In this document: in pieces, positions 1 through 11,082 of the stretch
How the letters are laid out: each line of letters opens with the position of its first letter
Numbering within the stretch: the first letter of the stretch is position 1
Assembly: GCF_032854445.1 (NCBI RefSeq)
Contig: NC_088299.1
Location: 12,393,608-12,457,607, forward strand
Length of the DNA stretch: 64,000 nt
Direction of reading: 5' to 3'
From: Liolophura sinensis
Taxonomy: Eukaryota; Mollusca; Polyplacophora; Chitonida; Chitonidae
Made by a program: the position numbers and the translations under genes
The notes under the pieces: model-generated
Told to the model about the DNA's origin: nothing
Database searches by the model: none
What the model saw: only the letters and a program-made list of their open reading frames with translations

Positions 1-22
1 ATTATTAAAACTGTTTGCTTAC

Positions 23-3000
23 TTGGTCTTGGATATCTTTTTAGACTGTGGCATTTTCAATGAGAGTTCCTCAGTCTCCAAGACAGGTATTTCACTCACC
101 GCAACACTGTAAACATAACATACACATTCTTACTACCTCAATCAGTCATACAGGTACAGGTGTTTCACTCACCTCAACACTGTAACATAACACACATAGT
201 GTTACTAGCTCAATCAGTCATATAGGTACAGGTATTTCACTCACCTCAACACTGTAACATAACACACACATTTTTACCACCTCAATCAGCCATCCAGGTA
301 CAGGTATTTTACTCACTACAACACTGTAACATAACACATACATTCTTACTACCTCAATCAGCCACACAGGTACGGGTATTTCACTCACCGCAACACTGTA
401 ACATTACACACACATTCTTACTACTTCAATCAGCCATACAGGTAAAGGTATTTCACTCACCTCAACACTGTAACATAACACACACATTCTTAGCATCTCA
501 ACTAGCCATACAGGTACAGGTATTTCACTCACCTAAATGCTGTAACATAACACATACATTCTTACCACCTCAATCAGCCATACAGGTACGGGTATTTCAC
601 TCACCGCAACACTGTAACATAACACATACATTCTTACCACCTCAATCAGCCATCCAGGTACAGGTATTTCACTCACCTCAACACTGTAAATATGACACAC
701 ACATTCTTACCACCTCAATCAGCCACACAGGTACGGGTATTTCACTCGCTGCAACACTGTAAACATGACACACACATTCTTACCACCTCAATCAGCCATA
801 CAGGTACAGGTATTTCACTCACCGCAACACTGTAGCATAACACACACATTCTTACCACCTCAATCAGCCATCCAGGTACAGGTATTTCAGTCACCTCAAC
901 ACTGTAAACATGACACACACATTCTCACCACCAAAATCAGCCATCCAGGCACAGGTATTTCAGTCACCTCAACACTGTAAACACAACACACACATTCTTA
1001 CCACCTTAATCTGCCCTACAAGTAATGATATTTCAATTTCAACAATGTAACATTCCTCCAACATTCCCAGATGAGATTCAGGTCCTTACCCTTGATATCC
1101 GAGTTCATCATTACGGGTCATCTTTTTCTTTGCTTTGAGCTTCACTCCTTGACTCAAGCTGTTGTTTAAGTATAAAGTCAAGAAACTTGTACATCATTTC
1201 AATATTGAGGACAATGAATGCATTTGTCACTTAATATGGGAGAGTACAGGAGAGACCTGAAAGTTCATGCTTCATGGAATCCTTCATTGTGTTGTCTTCA
1301 CCATGTGGAACTGTTCTTGCTATCACTAATGCCTCCACCAGCATGACCTTAACCATCCCCTGATCTTCACTGCCTGCCCTACCTTGACTTCCTTCATTCA
1401 ACTCCATTACATTTACCACTTTTACCCTCCTTCATTAAAATCACCATCTTTCTCCATCTTTTTTTAGACATGTATCTTCAATAGTTTTCCTCCACCTACG
1501 ATTACAACACTGACATCAACACCAAAAGACACATTTTCTATTCTCACAAACAAATAATTACACCACATTACATCCACAAGTTCATTCTCATACACAGATA
1601 GTTACACCACTTTACATCCACAACTTCATTCTCACAGATAATTACACCACATTACATCCACAAGTTCATTCTCATACACGGATAATTACACCACATTACA
1701 TCCACAACTTCATTCTCATACACAGATAATTACACCACTTTACATCCACAACTTCATTCTCATACACGGATAATTACACCACATTACATCCACAACTTCA
1801 TTCTCATACACGGATAATTACACCACTTTACATCCACAACTTCATTCTCATACACAGATAGTTACACCACTTTACATCCACAACTTCATTCTCATTCACA
1901 GATAATTACACCACATTACATCCACAAGTTCATTCTCATACACAGATAGTTACACCACTTTACATCTACAAGTTCATTCTCATACACAGATAATTACAAG
2001 TTCTGTACATCAACAAGTTCATTCTCATACACAGATAACAAACCTGGCCCGTCCAGCAATTCATTCTTACACACAGATAGTCACAACCCTTGTACATCCA
2101 AGAGTTCATTCTCATACACAGATAATTACACCACATTACATCTATGTTCATTCTCATACAGACAATTACACCACATTACATCCACAAGTTCATTCTCATA
2201 CACGGATAATTACACCACATTACATCCACAACTTCATTCTCATACACGGATAATTACATCACATTACATCCACAACTTCATTCTCATACACAGATAGTTA
2301 CACCACTTTACATCCACAACTTCATTCTCATACACAGATAATTACACCACTTTACATCCACAACTTCATTCTCATAGACGGATAATTACACCACTTTAGA
2401 TCCACAAGTTCATTCTCATACACAGATAATTGCACCACACTGCATCCACAAGTTCATTCTCATACACAGATAATCACACCACATTACATCTATGTTCATT
2501 CTCATACAGACAATTACACCACATTACATCCACAACTTCATTCTCATACACGGATAATTACACCACATTACATCCACAACTTCATTCTCATACACAGATA
2601 ATTACACCACATTACATCCACAAGTTCATTCTCATACACAGATAGTTACACCACTTTACATCCACGACTTCATTCTCATACACAGATAATTACACCACTT
2701 TACATCCACAACTTCATTCTCATACACGGATAATTACACCACTTTACATCCACAAGTTCATTCTCATACACAGATAATTGCACCACACTGCATCCACAAG
2801 TTCATTCTCATACACAGATAATCACACCACATTACATCCACAACTTCATTCTCATACACAGATAAGTACAAGTTCTGTACATCAACAAGTTCATTCTCAT
2901 ACACAGATAACAAACCTGGCCCCTCCAGCAATTCATTCTTACACACAGATAGTCACAACCCTTGTACATCCAAGAGTTCATTCTCATACACAGATAATTA

Positions 3001-4738
3001 CACCACATTACATCTATGTTCATTCTCATACAGACAATTACACCACATTACATCCACAAGTTCATTCTCATACACAGATAATTACAACATGTTCATCCAC
3101 ATGCTTATTCTCATACACAGATAATTACAAGCCTTGTACATCCACAAGTTCATTCTCATACACAGATAACAACCCCGGTACCTCCAGCAATTCATTCTTA
3201 TACACAAATAGTCACAGCCCTTGTACATCCAAGAGCTCATTCTCATGCACAGATAATTACACCATGTACATTACATCGGCACAAGTTCATTCTCATACAC
3301 AGATAATTACACCATGTATATAGGCACAAATTTATTCTCATACACAGATAATCAAAACCCGGATTCCTCCAGCAATTCATTCTTATACACAGATAGTTAC
3401 TACATCCAAGAGTTCATTCTCATACACAGATAATTACACCACATTATATCCAGGAGTTTATTTTCATAAACAGATAATTACAACATGTGTATCGGCACAC
3501 ATTATCGGTTTATTAAAATACACAGATAATTACAACCCTTGTACAACCTACATCCTGTACATTCTCGCACACAAATAATTGACTGAAAATATGCTTAAGT
3601 GTTATAAATATGTAACAAAGATGTCAAGTTTTCAACTCTTTTACGTTTATAAATAATACTTTTAAATAATTGCAAGAAAACATACTTTTCATACAATAAA
3701 AAGCAAAAGATAAGTCAGTGACCATGAATTTCATAAAGTAAGCTTTGCCCCTGAAGCACAGGAGATATAAATAGGCTGCTGGCTTGCGCTGAGTGATCAA
3801 GAAATGGCCTGAAGATTAACTTTGTTTTTGACAGACAAACATATGCAAGGTTAAACTTCAAAATATATTTACTTTTATATTTAGATGATTTTAATGCCCC
3901 ATGTTTCTTTTACTTACATGTTTTCTTTTATCCTCTTTACTTATGACTTACAATGAATAGAACTCTCTTGGGATTTATTTAAAATAAAAACAGACCATTG
4001 TAAATAGTGAGACCTGGCATGTTGCAAAATCCTTTTGTGAAAATAGCAGTTCTGAACACATATATATATTTTTCTTATTTTCAGAAGGATTACATCCATT
4101 TAGTGCATGTTATGCTTTTAACTGTTAAACTAACCAGTGAAACAGCAAACAAGTGGATCCCATACATAACAGACATTAAAAACAAACATACATAGACAAC
4201 AGTATAAAATAACACTTCAGCATATTTGCACTCAACTACAACATGTGCATCGGCACAAGTTCATTCCCATTCACATATAATTACAATTACCCTTGTTTAT
4301 CTGCAAGTTCACTCTCATATACAGCTCAAATAAAATAAATAGCACATTATTAAATTGATACATTTACGGACATGCTTCAGGATTGTAATGTGAGTATTAT
4401 TTTTCTTATTTTAAATTTTGTTTGAGCTAAATTATTCATTAATATTTAGAAAACATTTTCCGACCGAATCTGTTACTACATGAAAATGAGCTAGGACAGA
4501 TTCAATGTTTGAACTCTATTCCTTCAATATGTAATTTAAAAACTTGATTTAACTCAGTGTTGTAATTATGTGGTGAGTTAATTATGAAATTAAAGTCCCT
4601 ATTAAATATGAATCTGAATGATATAGAAAAAGGGTCTAACACATTATACCAGATAACTTACCTTTCATTTTGCTGCAAGTCCACAATAGCCTCAATTTTC
4701 TTTCCCTTTGATTTCACAGCTGCTTTAGACTTCTTCAT
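23..4738 (-). CDS. Unrecognised lysine-rich protein, 5' part of a gene (three exons, runs off the left edge)
   Basis: I do not recognise this protein. Three short exons can be joined on the minus strand. Exon 1 (4662-4738) starts at an ATG with an in-frame TGA five codons upstream and ends at AG|GTAAGT. Exon 2 (1090-1158) has acceptor AACAACAG and ends at GG|GTAAGG. Exon 3 (23-106) has acceptor TTTACAG and ends at AA|GTAAGC, so the gene continues past the window edge. The phases agree (2 then 1 nt at each junction), giving about 76 codons before the edge. The product is basic, with clusters such as KKSKAAVKSKGKK, KLKAKKK and SKKISKTK, which suggests a nuclear or nucleolar protein, but this is only composition. 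Introns 1 and 2 are almost filled by minisatellites. The exons are short and chosen by splice signals and phase, so a false exon is possible. Confidence 0.45.
107..1030. repeat. 72-bp minisatellite, about 13 copies, related to the intron/exon junction beside it
   Basis: The plus-strand unit runs from 'CACTGTAACATAACACACAC' through 'TTACCACCTCAATCAGCC' to 'GGTATTTCACTCACCTCAA' and is 72 bp long; some copies have one extra A. Copies diverge by a few substitutions. Read on the minus strand, each unit carries a consensus acceptor (TTATGTTACAG) followed by about 24 nt nearly identical to the start of the putative exon at 23-106, then a donor-like GGTAAGAATG. Because 72 is a multiple of three, plus-strand ORFs of repeating 24-residue units appear here. 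They are not genes. Confidence 0.9.
1540..3560. repeat. 44-bp minisatellite, about 45 copies
   Basis: The unit is close to 44 bp: 'TTCATTCTCATACACAGATA' followed by 'ATTACACCACATTACATCCA' and CAAC or CAAG. Variants recur in blocks: copies with 'GTTCTGTACATCAACAAG' and 'CCTGGCCCGTCCAGCAATTC' appear near 2000-2110 and again near 2870-2960. A stretch of roughly 850 bp was therefore duplicated as a block. Copies decay towards the right end. ORFs read through the array on both strands, but they only reflect the period and low stop content. Confidence 0.9.
3561..4661. other. Rest of intron 1 of the left-edge gene; AT-rich
   Basis: Two or three worn copies of the 44-bp unit lie at about 4236-4330 ('TTCATTCCCATTCACATATA', 'TTCACTCTCATATACAGC'), outside the main array. 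The array was once longer or has seeded a second site. Apart from these I see no exon, RNA gene or mobile element here. Confidence 0.5.
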
Positions 4739-7700
4739 TCTCCTTTTTATTCAGTCTTTCTTCCGACAATTCTACGGTGACACTACAGACAAAGCTGTAG
4801 TTCTGAGATCAAACCTGAAGTTTCTGTTTGATTTTCTCTCTGTGTTGCCTACTCTTATTGTAATCTATATGTTGGCAAACATGAATAACATTTACTGCTT
4901 TAAACAATGATAGATAATGTTTACATGTATTTTCTTACTACTTGTATACCATAGGTTTACCTGCAAACAAAAAACTGAGAAATTTGAGAAATGCTGCCGT
5001 ACTTTAATGAGAGTTTGATTCTCATTCAGCAATTGTCTCAGTAGCATTCGGTCTCTTCTTATTTACAGGCTGGAGCCCTGAAACATTAATGAGAAAACAT
5101 TCATAAATTAAAAGGGTCAACTGTCACACTGAGAGAACCAATCTACTGGGGTAATTCAGAGAGTGAATAGGTACATACTTTCCAGTAATCTGTAATCAAC
5201 TGGCTACAATGTACCTGATAATACCTGACATTCATGATACCAAAATAATGCAGTCTGAGTCAGAGCATGAATGGGTCGATGGATCTAACTTACTATGGCA
5301 AAGTCAAGTTCCAATCAAATATGATCAACCAGTTTAAAACAAAAAAATCTGCTCATAATTTATCAGCAAAGTTCTTAACAAGCAGTCATAAACAACATAG
5401 AGTTAAACAGGTGAAATGCTAATTTTTAATTTACAGGCCAATCTCACCTGGGTAAAATTTGTATTGTACTTCGCCAGCAGTCTCCTCACTGCTCAGAATA
5501 GCAATGGCATATCACTTCAAGACTTTCAATATAATTCTCCTTTCATATCAGTTTCATTTAAATTAAATGTTCAACCTTGATGTTTATTTTGTAAAATTGC
5601 CCAGAAGCTAGAGACCACATGATTTTCTTAGTAACAGATAGCATGCGGCTGGGTGAAAAAACACCACTCCAGTAATGATATAGCATAAGAAATTATTTAT
5701 TTTTGAATCACTGTCAGCAATAGAGTATTCACTGAATTTGTATAATTTTCAGCTTACCAGATGGTCTGAGTATTCCTGTAGAACTTATGTGTTTTTTTTT
5801 TTTTTTTTTTTTTTGTACAACCAGGGCTTAATTAGTTTACTGATCACTCCATGGTGTGTGGTAAACATAGGCCTTTGTCCCTATACTTTGGGTTTCTTTT
5901 TTTTTTTTCCAAGAACCTGGTATGTTTCAACCTGTCTCCCTGTTTACAATGGACTATTTTACTATTACTTGGCTATTACAATGTGGTCTAAATACTTCTG
6001 CATTCATTACAGCAGATAATCAGAGAGATGAATAGTAACGACCATAAATGACATAATAAAGCATATAAATTATCATACATAAATCTGGTGACAACATCGG
6101 GAACATGTTTATTTCGTTGCTGTATAGTTACGTGACAAATCATATGCTACAATTTTTTCTTTGTTTGCTAGTTTAGTACCCAAAATATATTACCTGTGAG
6201 GTAGCTACAAGGTTTAAACAATGCGGGAAAACCAGCATCTAAGAAAAACCAATCAGCAAGAAACCACAGTACTAGTTACTGCAATTTTCAGTTCCAATAT
6301 GAATACATTCCGCCAAACCCTGATACTGATAGGTGATGTTTACAGAAAACTAACCCATATTCGCCTAGTAACACGGATATATCCAACATATAAATACAGT
6401 ATTTGTTACTTCCACCGTTTTTGCTTTACTACTCACATGGTGTGATAAGTCGGCTGTCAGAGATACAGCTGTGGTTCTAAATGCAATTCAGTGGTGAGGA
6501 GATTTCACAACACCTGCACGAGCCGATCCGATCGCGTCCTTAGTGCCCGGCGCTGATTTGTACCTCCACGTATAAAAGAGCCACTATCTGCCAGGCGGAC
6601 GAAATTATCTCCCCTGTTTTATGACGTGCAGGTGAAGATTTTCGGTGCAAGTAACATCAGATTGAACAACGTACCGTACACAACATACTTTATATAACCT
6701 AAAATTTGGTATGTAAAAATGAACTTGATGAAGCACATAAAGGCCATAAAATAATATTTTTGATGCCAACACTTTAGTTTTTCTGAGAACGAATTAATCA
6801 AACTTCACAAAAAACTTAGCCGCAGCAATTACAACGTTACTAACCTATCCAAAAGTGGTTCTTCGTGCGCCGATTGCCCAAATAGCTGTAAGGACAAAAT
6901 TTGTGGTAAGGCTGACAACATTTAGACGATATAGCCGATTGATGTTTTTTATACGAATTTTCTGCAGCTTTGTTATTAAAATAGCTCTACATTTCAAAGC
7001 TAAGTCAGATCTTATTTCCCAGTATAAACCGGCATGACGGCTGAGGTGTGGGGGAAAAAATCCTCAGCACTGCGATCAACATCGATCAAATAAATAAACA
7101 CATATATATCAAATACGGCATGTAATCATCTATATTTGTTAAGTGAAAAAGTAATACCTATCGATATTAAATTATTTTTGTTTTATATATTTATTGTTGA
7201 TGTGTTATTAATTTGCCCCAGATTCAGTTTCGTGAAATATTTGTTTATTGATCAACAAGATGGTATTGATAATGGATTTAATTCAATGTCACCGTGACAA
7301 TGTATGGTAGCTGTTGTGTGGATGGAGGAAACCAAACATGAACGCGGTAAACAGAGGCCTTCGGCAAGTTACTGTCACCCTTTACCATGTGAGGTGGACA
7401 GAATATCACGTCATACCCTGGCGGCCTTCAACGAATGTATATCGGCGCAAACTGCTCCATGACTTGATCATTGAGAACGAGGATATTGACAATGGAAAAC
7501 ACGACGAGGATGAACAGCAACCTTTACTGCTTGAACAAGCTTTTAAGCGAAAACTCGTCACGATATGGCTGAAGTATTGTCGATGTGGCGTTAGGCCATA
7601 ATCATTCATCCATTTAAGCAGAAAAGACGCTTTTAAGATTCGTTGAATTTTGAAACGAAACGCTTAAACAGCTATTAAGTTTTCGGTAGTAGCTTAAAAT

Positions 7701-8301
7701 CATTAGGTTCCACTGGGTGGAAATGTACAGTAATACTCATAAACCTCGCGGTGATGTAGAAGTTAAATATTGCTCAGTATAGGGTGTTAGGCGCCAATCA
7801 ACTATACATTCACGGATTTCATACCCCAGACTATGTACTCCTGAATGTACCTTTGTTACATTATTTATGCTGATGTTGTTTGTGTGTTTTTTGCTTTTTT
7901 TTCAAAAGACTATGGAAACAAGTTTTGCTTTACTGACGGCACCATCGACATAAATACATACACTTGCTTGTGTAAATGTTCTTTCCAGGGAGAAAAGTGT
8001 TTGACTGGGGAGTAACCATGAGGAATTCATTCCATTGGACTTGTTGTCGCTAGTCATTTAAGGCATTCCTTTCTATACCTTACCATCATTTTGTTGCGGC
8101 AAAAGCTTGCTCTACCATCACAGGCAGTACATGTTTTCAGTTTATTAATCTGGAAGTCTTAAGCTAAGAGGTTTTTGCATACTAAATAATTCATTGTCGG
8201 TATATCCTCGCAGTCAGTATTACTTCATACACTAAAACATCCGTAAACCTTTGTGAGTTTTCATACAGCCACGAAAAAGCACTTTTTGTTTTAATCCATA
8301 G
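4739..8301. other. Intergenic or untranslated stretch, no supported gene
   Basis: This holds the presumed promoter side of the left-edge gene and no convincing exon. Visible items are a 22-24 nt poly(T) at about 5791-5814, and a GC-richer block at about 6500-6610 with a TATAAAAG box at 6571-6578 on the plus strand, for which I find no downstream gene. There is also a 95-codon plus-strand ORF at 7314-7601 with no recognisable motif. A minus-strand acceptor-like site followed by 18 open codons near 5040-5090 could be a 5' untranslated exon. Confidence 0.4.
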
Positions 8302-8412
8302 ATCTATGCCCGGGTTTCCGGTGTTCAACTGGTGGAACTCTGGACACTGACACGTGCAAATGTAACTGCAATGGTCCGTTTGGCGGGGACACATATGACG
8401 ACAATAAGTTAA
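8302..8412 (+). CDS. EGF-like domain exon, probably partial or decayed
   Basis: After a good acceptor (TTTTGTTTTAATCCATAG) the plus strand reads an EGF-like pattern: a Cys at the second codon, a second Cys four residues later, then 'GGTLDTDTCKCNCNGPFGGD'. The GGTLDTDTC.C.C motif is typical of EGF modules in secreted invertebrate proteins. The Cys expected after 'GGDT' is replaced by Tyr, so the last disulphide would be lost. I could not find partner exons on either side or a clear donor; the right end given is where the similarity fades. It may be a relic exon or one exon of a gene whose other exons I missed. Confidence 0.35.
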   Translation: MYARVSGVQLVELWTLTRANVTAMVRLAGTHMTTIS

Positions 8413-8501
8413 CGTTGACTACACTGGATTTTGAGGATTTTAAGAATGTGTTTACTATGAATGGCATTAAGTAATAATGCAATTCTTGAAACAATTTATC
8501 G

Positions 8502-8740
8502 CTTCGATGGTCTAATGATTAGAAGAAAATGGTACTTGTTGCTTCCTCGCTCGGCGCCCCGCACTGAGAGATTAGGGCAAGGAAACAGGACTGATTGACC
8601 CGGTTTCAGTACAATGTGAGGTCTCATGTCTGGTGTCTGCGGCATTACACTTCACAGACTCGTCAGACACGCATACCTAATAACTCCTCGTCGCCATACG
8701 ACGGGAAAATTGTTAAGTACGACGTAAAAAAAAAAAAAAC
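8502..8740 (+). mobile_element. SINE-B copy (tRNA-derived)
   Basis: The head 'GGTCTAATGATTAGAAGAAA' resembles an A-box region. The body contains TGGTACTTGTTGCTTCCTCG and a 'GGTGTCTGCGGCATTACACT' segment. The 3' end reads AAAATTGTTAAGTACGACG followed by a run of A. The same body and tail recur near 30.4-30.7 kb and, inverted, near 48.6 and 56.4 kb. Divergence from the other copies suggests an old insertion. Confidence 0.75.
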
Positions 8741-9637
8741 AAGCACCACACACGTTTCATGAATCAAGTTGTGCTGAGCTGAAATTGTTCACGATGATTC
8801 ACAATGTAGTTAATTCCCAAGCACTACATACATGTTTCATGAGGCAAGTTTTGCTGAGCTGAAATTGTCGACGATATCTTACTGCTCATGCGCCCTCGCG
8901 AGCGCCGTTACGGATATCTTGATCATGTATGTTCCAGTAAATAACCCGCGTTTGTCATTCAGTATATTTAAAGCTATACCCTTAGATTTTAAAAAATCCA
9001 TATTCGCTTATCAAATCAGATATTCTCTGTTTACCATGCAAGGATAGCTAAAATTAACACTTATTAGAAAATGCTAAACTCCTATATAGCTGTATCATTT
9101 GATTCTAAATTTTGAAAAAGTCATAAAGGTATTATTAATATTACGCACTTCGTTACCGTGGTTCTGACGCATTGGTTGTGTCATCCAAGGCGTTCTTTTC
9201 GCCTCAACCAGTCGGCGATCGCTGGTTTGACTCAGGTCTTTCAGTATAGGATGTTTGCCAGTTACCTGCATGCACAATGGTTTACACTAGACTATCTAGT
9301 TTTCCCCACCCTTGAAAAAGATATAAGGATGATAATATATATTCAGATGTAGGCCGAGAAATTTCAAGCGAAGTGTCTTATGGCCAAGACTTTGCTAAAA
9401 ATACTGTGGTACTTAGATACATTGCTGTTTTAGAGCAATGTGGGTCAGAAAAGGACCTCATGGTTTGGTAAAAAGAAACCGTCCCCGAATTGCTGTTTGG
9501 GCGAACTGTGTATGGTACCGTTGTCCCGTAATGTGTGGAATCCATGTAGGTTACCGCCTTCTCTCATACTCGTTTTTTGATGTGTTATCACATGTGACAC
9601 AGTGCTAAAGGTGAATGAAATCGGAGAACGATAAAGT
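8741..9637. other. Featureless stretch
   Basis: A short direct duplication is visible: 'CATGTTTCATGAGGCAAGTT' with 'GCTGAGCTGAAATTGT' at about 8830-8870 repeats a similar stretch at about 8753-8785. I see no gene or named element otherwise. Confidence 0.4.
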
Positions 9638-9950
9638 ATTTCTACATAATGATGTTACAAAGATATGGAGCCAGGGGTGTTCCTTCAGTTACACAAACAG
9701 TTTATGTGTGACAGTAATACAGGTTTATTCTATAATGATGTTACAAAGACATGGAGTAAGGAGTGTTCCTTCAGTTACACAAACAGTTTGTGTGTGACAG
9801 TAATGCAGATTTATTCTATAGTGGTGTTACAAAGACATGGAGCAAGGAGTGTTCCTTCAGTTACACAAACAGTTTGTGTGTGACAGTAATACAGATTTAT
9901 TCTATAGTGATGTTACAAAGACATGGGCTAGGGAGTGTTCCTTCCGTGGG
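9638..9950. repeat. 86-bp minisatellite, about 3.6 copies
   Basis: The unit is 86 bp, including 'GATGTTACAAAGACATGGAG', GAGTGTTCCTTCAGTTACAC and 'CAGTTTGTGTGTGACAGTAA'. Since 86 is not a multiple of three, the same repeat yields overlapping ORFs in more than one frame; none is a gene. Confidence 0.9.
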
Positions 9951-10907
9951 GGCACGGGAGCTATTTTTTTTTCAACTTGTTCGTCCGTCTTCCCGTTAGT
10001 TCCGATTTTGGTTTCCGCACCTTATCTCTATAAGTTGATTCGTGATATTTTTTTCGTAGTGGTTGGGCCATTTTGAGCTAGAATTTATGGCTTCTTTGCT
10101 ACACGTATTTAAATGACATCACCCTTTTCAGAAATACTAGCTGACAGAGTGTTACAACATTGACAAGTCACAGATGGCTCCGTACTGAAGCAGAAGCTTA
10201 AAACCATTCGTGAAGACTGCTTGGAAGCCGTGAAACTGCAGGCTGTTCCAGTTTTCATTCGACTCACACAATGTTAATTCGTTCCTAAAAAATTCGGTTC
10301 TTCGTAAAACCATTCAATTCAGCCAGAATATAGAAAAGGGAATGAAATCGATCCTCATATTTACTCTACCAAATATTTATATTCCATGGTATGTGCTTTT
10401 ATTAACTCCATAAAATCTTTAAAAACTTTTATTACATCATATAACTTTTACTGGAGTTTTACGCATATTCTAAAAATCTAAACCGATCCTCTGCTAAAAC
10501 GAAATGAAAATGACAGTGAATCCAGGCGTGGAAACTAAGAAAGTATATATAGAAATTAGGACGAATTTACGTAAGCAGAGCCATGTGCCGGAAAGATAAA
10601 ATGAATGAATGAAAATTTTATGAATATACACTCACAAAATGCCCTGTCAGTTTATAAACTGTCTTTAAACAATATATGTACCTCAGTTGAGCTTTGGGCA
10701 TGTGTGATGAGAATCATGCTTTTGTCAAAATATTCGTGCCTGAAATAAACGCGACTTTTACAATTCCAAAGTTTGCACATTAAATACTTCTGACAAAAAC
10801 TAGACATCAAGTCATGTATGGCTCTCTGATTGTGAAGATAGACAATCCCTTGCGCTCCTGCATGGCAGCAACACAAGCGGGGCATGCTCTATCCGCACTC
10901 CTAGGCG
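9951..10907. other. Featureless stretch left of the nested transposons
   Basis: No exon, RNA gene or repeat family was recognised. The segment at 10800-10907 ('TGTATGGCTCTCTGATTGTG' and following) is unique in the window and is the flank into which the MITE inserted. Confidence 0.4.
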
Positions 10908-11082
10908 GACACAAACCCCCATTACAACTTCCGGTTTTCGGAATTACAAATGTAATTCTGTGTATTTTAGGGTGTAAAGTCACCCACCTCTCCCTATACG
11001 CTTCTGTCTGGTGCTTCTGAGGACGTACTATGTACGCACCTTTACACCTCATATTTTTTGTGATTTATTTTGAAATTCTTAC

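Noticed and set aside
107-1030. CRISPR-like regular repeat array
   Set aside because: The whole 72-bp unit repeats, with no unique spacers between short repeats, in a eukaryotic intron. It is a minisatellite.
2778-3323. 181-codon plus-strand ORF and several minus-strand ORFs
   Set aside because: They read through the 44-bp minisatellite and simply repeat its translation.
4584-4910. 108-codon plus-strand ORF with hydrophobic stretches
   Set aside because: It overlaps antisense the putative exon at 4662-4738 and has no family motif. The hydrophobicity reflects AT-rich sequence.
6571-6578. TATA box and possible promoter
   Set aside because: The motif alone is not evidence. No gene follows it in the expected direction.
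7314-7601. 95-codon plus-strand ORF ending in basic residues
   Set aside because: No recognisable motif, no flanking exons and no clear promoter, so not called as a gene.
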